Made by a program: the position numbers and the translations under genes. Positions 38,530-41,827 of a DNA stretch of 41,827 nucleotides are shown in pieces. Position 1 is the first letter of the stretch, and the number at the start of each line of letters is the position of its first letter. The notes beneath the pieces were generated by a model. It did no database searches. It was not told the origin of the DNA and saw only the letters and a program-made list of their open reading frames with translations. This DNA comes from RUG754 sp964345365 (GTDB lineage: Bacteria; Bacillota; Clostridia; Peptostreptococcales; Anaerovoracaceae), in the NCBI GenBank assembly GCA_964345365.1, contig CAYFQR010000012.1, positions 1 to 41,827 of the forward strand, in the 5' to 3' direction.

Positions 38530-39747
38530 TTACCTTGCCAAAGCCTTGCCCGCCATAATGCCCGTCAGCCATGCATTGTGAAGGTTGAAGCCTCCGCACG
38601 GCCCGTCACGGTCGAGCATCTCGCCCGTAATGAAAAGACCGGGCACGATAAGAGACTCCATCGTGTTCGCATCCACCTCGTCAAGCGGGATTCCCCCCGA
38701 GGTGAGCTGTGCTTCCTCCCAACCCTTAAGTCCTTTAACATTCATCCTGAAGTCCGAAAGCTCATCAGCGAAGAAAGCGGCTTTATCCTCATCAGTCACG
38801 GATTTTCCCCCTGAACCTGCAAAGAATACGTCTCCTTTTCTCGCTATATACTCGGACATTTCCCTTTTGACTATGCTGTTCATGGCATCCGCTTCATCGA
38901 AACCTTTGGCGGAAAGCCTCTCCTCCATCATGTTTTTTACCGACCGGGAGTTGAAATCGGGAATCAGGTTGAGCCTTATCTGATAGTGCCTGAATGAATC
39001 CTCCGGCGACTGTCCTTTTAGAGTTTTAATCATTTGCGACATATTCATTATGCAAATGCCGGAAACGGAATCTTCCCTGAACTGAACTTCTCCTCTTTCC
39101 TTGAATATCATATTTGAATCAAGGTACAAAAAAGCCTCGGCCTTGACTCTGAGCCCTTTAAGGCTTTTTATATTGTCGCTGACTTCTATGGCGGTAAGGG
39201 AAGGAATAAGTTTGGAAACCCTATGTCCCAAGCTTCTTGCTATAATAAACCCGTCTCCTGTAGTTCCGAATGCGGGATAAGACTTGCCGCCCATTGAAAG
39301 AACAATGTTCTCCGCATATATTTCGGTTTCATTTTCTTCCGATAAAATATGGAAGCCTCCCCTATGATTTCTCATAAACGGGATTGCCTCCACCTTAATA
39401 ACCTTAGCATTACTAAAGAGCTCAACTCCTAAGCCTGTAGCGGTATTGACAAGTGCTCTCGTCACATCCTTTGCATCCTCGGAATACGGGTAGATTCTGC
39501 CTTCCGCATCGCTCCTGGTGCTTATGCCGCACGAAGAAAAGAAATCCATAACGGTTTCCATATTGGAGCATTTAACATTGGAAAGATTGCATCTGCCGTT
39601 ACCCGTCGCAGAGAGCTTCTTGCCGAAAACTTCTTTTTTTTCAAATACAGCTATATCCCATGACGGACACTTACGCTTAACGGTAATCGCCGCCGCAAGA
39701 CCCGAGGCGCCGCCTCCTAATACTGCAACATCATATTGTGCTTTCAT
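38530..39747 (-). CDS. HI0933/YhiN family FAD-dependent flavoprotein
   Basis: Putative oxidoreductase of unknown substrate. The 405-residue product opens with a dinucleotide-binding motif AVLGGGASGLAAAI (8-21) and has the family signature KKLSATGNGRCNLSN (about 42-56), VLSMGGKSYPAFGTTGDGF and the C-terminal FITGEMLDRDGPCGGFNLHNAW with the FAD site. I use ATG 39745-39747, right after the stop of the DUF308 gene (39749-39751); there is no clear SD, so translation is likely coupled. A longer frame to 39819 would overlap the upstream gene. Confidence 0.93.
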   Translation of the reverse strand: MKAQYDVAVLGGGASGLAAAITVKRKCPSWDIAVFEKKEVFGKKLSATGNGRCNLSNVKCSNMETVMDFFSSCGISTRSDAEGRIYPYSEDAKDVTRALVNTATGLGVELFSNAKVIKVEAIPFMRNHRGGFHILSEENETEIYAENIVLSMGGKSYPAFGTTGDGFIIARSLGHRVSKLIPSLTAIEVSDNIKSLKGLRVKAEAFLYLDSNMIFKERGEVQFREDSVSGICIMNMSQMIKTLKGQSPEDSFRHYQIRLNLIPDFNSRSVKNMMEERLSAKGFDEADAMNSIVKREMSEYIARKGDVFFAGSGGKSVTDEDKAAFFADELSDFRMNVKGLKGWEEAQLTSGGIPLDEVDANTMESLIVPGLFITGEMLDRDGPCGGFNLHNAWLTGIMAGKALAR

Positions 39748-39748
39748 A

Positions 39749-40459
39749 TCATTTCTTTTCGCTGACTTCCGTCGGCTTAGGAGCAAGCGTTTTGTCGAGC
39801 TCCTCCTCCGGTGTTTCAACTACGTTCTTTAACTGTGCCTGGGCTGCTTTCGCCGCCTTAATAGCCTCACGAGCGGCTTCATGTGCGTTTTCAGCCGCTT
39901 TTGAGGCGTCCTCGACCTTTTCCTCTTTTGTCTTAATGAACTCAGGCTTAACGATAACTATCGTCATGCCGACATTAACGATATTTATTCCCTGTACAAC
40001 AACGCACAGCCCCACAAGCATTATGGATGAGAAGCCGAATATATCGCCGTTGAAAAACACATATAATCCGGTAACAAAGTTAAGCATGCCCACGCTCAAA
40101 TGGTCATAAAAGAAAGAGCCCCTGTTTTCTATGTGTTCCCACGCGCGCACAAAGTTTCTGATTCCCGATATTAAAACCCAAAGACCGAGGATCTGAGGCA
40201 CCGCATTCTCAGCGGATATTTTGTCGAGAAGTATGAGCATACCGAGTGCGAATGTCGTCATGCCGTCAATCATAACCCATGCCTTGTCCTCTCCGGCTCC
40301 TCTGAAACCCGTATAGGACAGACATTCGATTATTCCTGCGATTACAAACAGAGTGCCAACCAAAAAGGCGACGGATAAAAATGTCACTCCTCCGTTTGCA
40401 ACAAGATAAACGCCTCCTAATATGAACAATATTCCCGTCAGCATCGTGATAATTCTCAT
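39749..40459 (-). CDS. DUF308/HdeD family membrane protein with C-terminal coiled coil
   Basis: The 236-residue protein has six predicted membrane segments (about 4-21, 25-46, 62-80, 85-105, 124-142, 147-168) in the paired-helix layout of the HdeD/DUF308 family, followed by a soluble tail (about 175-236) rich in Ala, Glu and Lys with AAENAHEAAREAIKAAKAAQ, a likely coiled coil. HdeD helps acid resistance in E. coli, but function in Firmicutes is not established. GGAGGG lies 5 nt before the chosen ATG (40457-40459). It is translationally linked to the flavoprotein gene. Confidence 0.85.
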   Translation of the reverse strand: MRIITMLTGILFILGGVYLVANGGVTFLSVAFLVGTLFVIAGIIECLSYTGFRGAGEDKAWVMIDGMTTFALGMLILLDKISAENAVPQILGLWVLISGIRNFVRAWEHIENRGSFFYDHLSVGMLNFVTGLYVFFNGDIFGFSSIMLVGLCVVVQGINIVNVGMTIVIVKPEFIKTKEEKVEDASKAAENAHEAAREAIKAAKAAQAQLKNVVETPEEELDKTLAPKPTEVSEKK

Positions 40460-40489
40460 ATGAACCCTCCTGATCCGATGTGTCAAGTC

Positions 40490-40519
40490 ATTATACTAAA
40501 GATTTTAATCTAAAGTCAA
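40490..40519 (-). promoter_or_regulatory. Promoter of the DUF308-flavoprotein operon
   Basis: TTGACT (complement of 40514-40519) and TATAAT (complement of 40490-40495) are 18 bp apart on the minus strand. The spacer contains a short AGATT/AATCT inverted repeat. Confidence 0.78.
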
Positions 40520-40571
40520 GAAAATGGCATTTTTCTTCACAAAATATTCAGGTAATTCTTTTTCAAAAAAC

Positions 40572-40592
40572 AAAAAAGCCGGGGCAGCCGGC
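40572..40592 (-). terminator. Terminator after the LuxR-type gene
   Basis: A GC-rich GCCGG/CCGGC hairpin (40578-40592) followed by six Ts on the minus strand, about 20 nt after the stop codon. Confidence 0.78.
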
Positions 40593-40611
40593 CTGTCGTT
40601 CCTGCATTAAA

Positions 40612-41571
40612 TTATTCAGGAGGATTTATCTTTTCGCCCCTTATTACCTGAATCGCCTGTACGCGATTCGCAACCCCGAGCTTTCGATATAGAGTAGATG
40701 TATGCGCTTTCACGGTATTGAGTGAAATGTAGAGCGTCGTTGATATATCGCTGTTGCTCATGCCTTCATATATCAGTTTTCCAATCTCGGCTTCCCTATC
40801 CGAGAGCCCGTACATTTCGGTAATAATCTTAATCATATCCTCTATGGAGCCTGCTCTCTCTCCTTCCGTCCTGTCATCAACCAAAATAGTTTTCCACACA
40901 AATATGAAATTTAACACATTAAAGATGAGCCACATGATTACATAAGTTTCTTTCGAATGACCGAAGAATGTATCATAAGTTTGAGCGTCAGCGTTGGCAC
41001 CCACGCATACTATGCTCAGGATAAAACAGAAAATATTATACATTAAAACGAAATAGACAGAAAAACCTTTTCTGAATGCCGTACTTGATGTCTTTATCCA
41101 GCTGTCTATAGAATAGTAAATCAGCAGGATTACAGGCACGGCATTGACTGCGAGCATCCACTTAAAATAGAGTCCGTCAAGCCCTCTGTCCGGCCATTTA
41201 TATATACCGTCCGCATATATGAGTGCCGCCGCATTTATGATAAATATGCTGTCAATTATTCTCGGCAGTTCTTTGTCCAAATATTCATGCATTATACGTA
41301 TCAAAAAATAACAAAGAGCTGTTTCCAGCACATTTTCAAATACATATATAGGTATTAAGTCTATCGTACTGTCAATCTTACTCAAATAAATAATCAAAAA
41401 ATCACAGAAATTAAAAATCAGCACCAAAATCAGGAAATGCGTTGTACTGCGCAATTTTACAATCTGAGAATTGGCGGAAAGATTCTTCAGCCTCGCGGTT
41501 ATATGTATCGTGAAGGCCGACACGCTTATAAAAATTGTAAAAATATAAATTAATTCAATATATTTAAGCAT
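40612..41571 (-). CDS. Membrane-bound LuxR-family transcriptional regulator
   Basis: The 319-residue protein has seven or so hydrophobic segments in its first ~235 residues (starting LKYIELIYIFTIFISVSAF; others near 46-64, 72-95, 108-122, 135-153, 170-195, 212-230), then a C-terminal LuxR helix-turn-helix (about 250-315): YGLSDREAEIGKLIYEGMSN, then SDISTTLYISLNTVKAHTST and LYRKLGVANRVQAI. It is thus a membrane sensor joined directly to a DNA-binding domain, with no kinase. Ligand and targets are unknown. No SD precedes the ATG; TATAAT is six bases upstream, implying a leaderless mRNA. Confidence 0.87.
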   Translation of the reverse strand: MLKYIELIYIFTIFISVSAFTIHITARLKNLSANSQIVKLRSTTHFLILVLIFNFCDFLIIYLSKIDSTIDLIPIYVFENVLETALCYFLIRIMHEYLDKELPRIIDSIFIINAAALIYADGIYKWPDRGLDGLYFKWMLAVNAVPVILLIYYSIDSWIKTSSTAFRKGFSVYFVLMYNIFCFILSIVCVGANADAQTYDTFFGHSKETYVIMWLIFNVLNFIFVWKTILVDDRTEGERAGSIEDMIKIITEMYGLSDREAEIGKLIYEGMSNSDISTTLYISLNTVKAHTSTLYRKLGVANRVQAIQVIRGEKINPPE

Positions 41572-41577
41572 ATTATT

Positions 41578-41606
41578 ATTATAGTATCAAATAAAAATAT
41601 TAGCCA
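41578..41606 (-). promoter_or_regulatory. Candidate promoter of the LuxR-type gene, leaderless arrangement
   Basis: TATAAT (complement of 41578-41583) ends six bases before the ATG. The best -35 at 17 bp is TGGCTA (41601-41606), a weak match, so activation by a protein bound to the 16-bp repeats upstream is possible. Confidence 0.5.
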
Positions 41607-41635
41607 TAAAATTTGCTCACATTGCCGTTTTCATA

Positions 41636-41667
41636 ACAATATCTTTACAAAACAATATCTTTACAAA
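41636..41667. repeat. Exact tandem 16-bp repeat upstream of the LuxR-type gene
   Basis: ACAATATCTTTACAAA is repeated without gap (41636-41651 and 41652-41667), 65-96 bp upstream of the ATG. It could be an activator site or a slippage duplication. Confidence 0.8.
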
Positions 41668-41671
41668 TTGA

Positions 41672-41695
41672 AAAGGTCGGAATCAACCGACCTTT
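41672..41695 (-). terminator. Terminator of the gene at the right edge
   Basis: AAAGGTCGG (41672-41680) and CCGACCTTT (41687-41695) form a 9-bp stem with a six-base loop; the minus-strand side continues with Ts. It lies 43 nt after the stop codon of the partial gene. Confidence 0.8.
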
Positions 41696-41738
41696 CCAAC
41701 CTTTATTTAACTTAGCTATATTTTTAAGGAGGCACTTA

Positions 41739-41827
41739 TTATGCTTCCATAGCTTTCAGAGCGTCCTGTCTGTCCTTTTCTCTCTGCTCCATAATCTTTT
41801 CGTACATTTCATCGGACATCTTTTCCA
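41739..41827 (-). CDS. C-terminal end of an unidentified gene (runs off the right edge)
   Basis: The last 28 full codons encode a highly charged helix: EKMSDEMYEKIMEQREKDRQ followed by DALKAMEA and TAA (41739-41741). The reading frame is open to the window edge and is followed by an intrinsic terminator, which supports a real coding end. Too little remains to assign a family. Confidence 0.65.
   Translation of the reverse strand, partial: EKMSDEMYEKIMEQREKDRQDALKAMEA

Overview
The window looks like a chromosomal segment of an anaerobic, Gram-positive, low-to-moderate GC member of the Firmicutes (class Clostridia). The evidence is a TagGH-type wall-polymer exporter with an LCP ligase, YerC, a class-Ib-length MgtE, the FtsE-FtsX-M23 hydrolase set, an AddA-type helicase-nuclease, NADP-type glutamate dehydrogenase, a split transketolase, strong SD sites and sigma-A style promoters. 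A placement near Eubacteriales Family XIII is only a guess. A run of ten Ns at 25833-25842 shows this is a draft assembly.

Layout. 1-411: the first 27 codons of rpsB (minus strand) with promoter and about 160 nt leader. 412-1071: a stand-alone LytTR regulator with a palindrome and repeats upstream. 1072-11276: a long minus-strand operon reading from a promoter at 11248-11276 through a CDP-glycerol glycerophosphotransferase-like enzyme, an ATP-grasp enzyme, a nucleotidyltransferase-like protein, a double ATP-grasp protein, TagG- and TagH-like ABC exporter subunits and an LCP protein, followed by thrS. 11292-16180: a membrane-associated set of DUF3298 lipoprotein, SPFH protein with zinc ribbon, zinc-ribbon membrane protein and TPM protein, resembling Bacillus YdjI/YdjG/YdjH. 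16253-17334: maf and mscL on the plus strand. 17548-19110: acyl-ACP thioesterase and exonuclease III. 19173-19249: tRNA-Pro(CGG). 19372-20882: yerC, a 4'-phosphopantetheinyl transferase and recX. 20956-25320: ftsE, ftsX, a secreted M23 hydrolase and recJ. 25499-29637: mgtE, nnrD and the two transketolase subunits, with a structured leader and a 35-codon upstream ORF ahead of mgtE. 29954-31303: gdhA. 31517-35008: addA, with a 191-bp imperfect palindrome in its leader. 35388-38368: gpmI and a MalY/PatB aminotransferase. 38530-40459: a DUF308 membrane protein and a HI0933-family flavoprotein. 40612-41571: a membrane-bound LuxR-type regulator. 41739-41827: the C-terminal end of an unidentified gene.

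The most interesting system is the 2938-11210 operon. It combines the usual late steps of a teichoic-acid-like polymer (glycerophosphate transfer, ABC export, LCP attachment) with three homologous 'sugar-transfer associated' ATP-grasp domains, one of which has lost the ATP-site residues. This suggests an ATP-dependent ligation that decorates a wall phosphopolymer, with a catalytic/pseudo-catalytic tandem enzyme. Other items worth a look are the mgtE leader, the palindromic element upstream of addA, two genes whose -10 box sits exactly six bases before ATG (predicted leaderless mRNAs), a 40-bp tandem repeat made from the end of the LCP gene, and an apparent frame break in the transketolase that is explained by a 3-bp contig overlap at the N gap.
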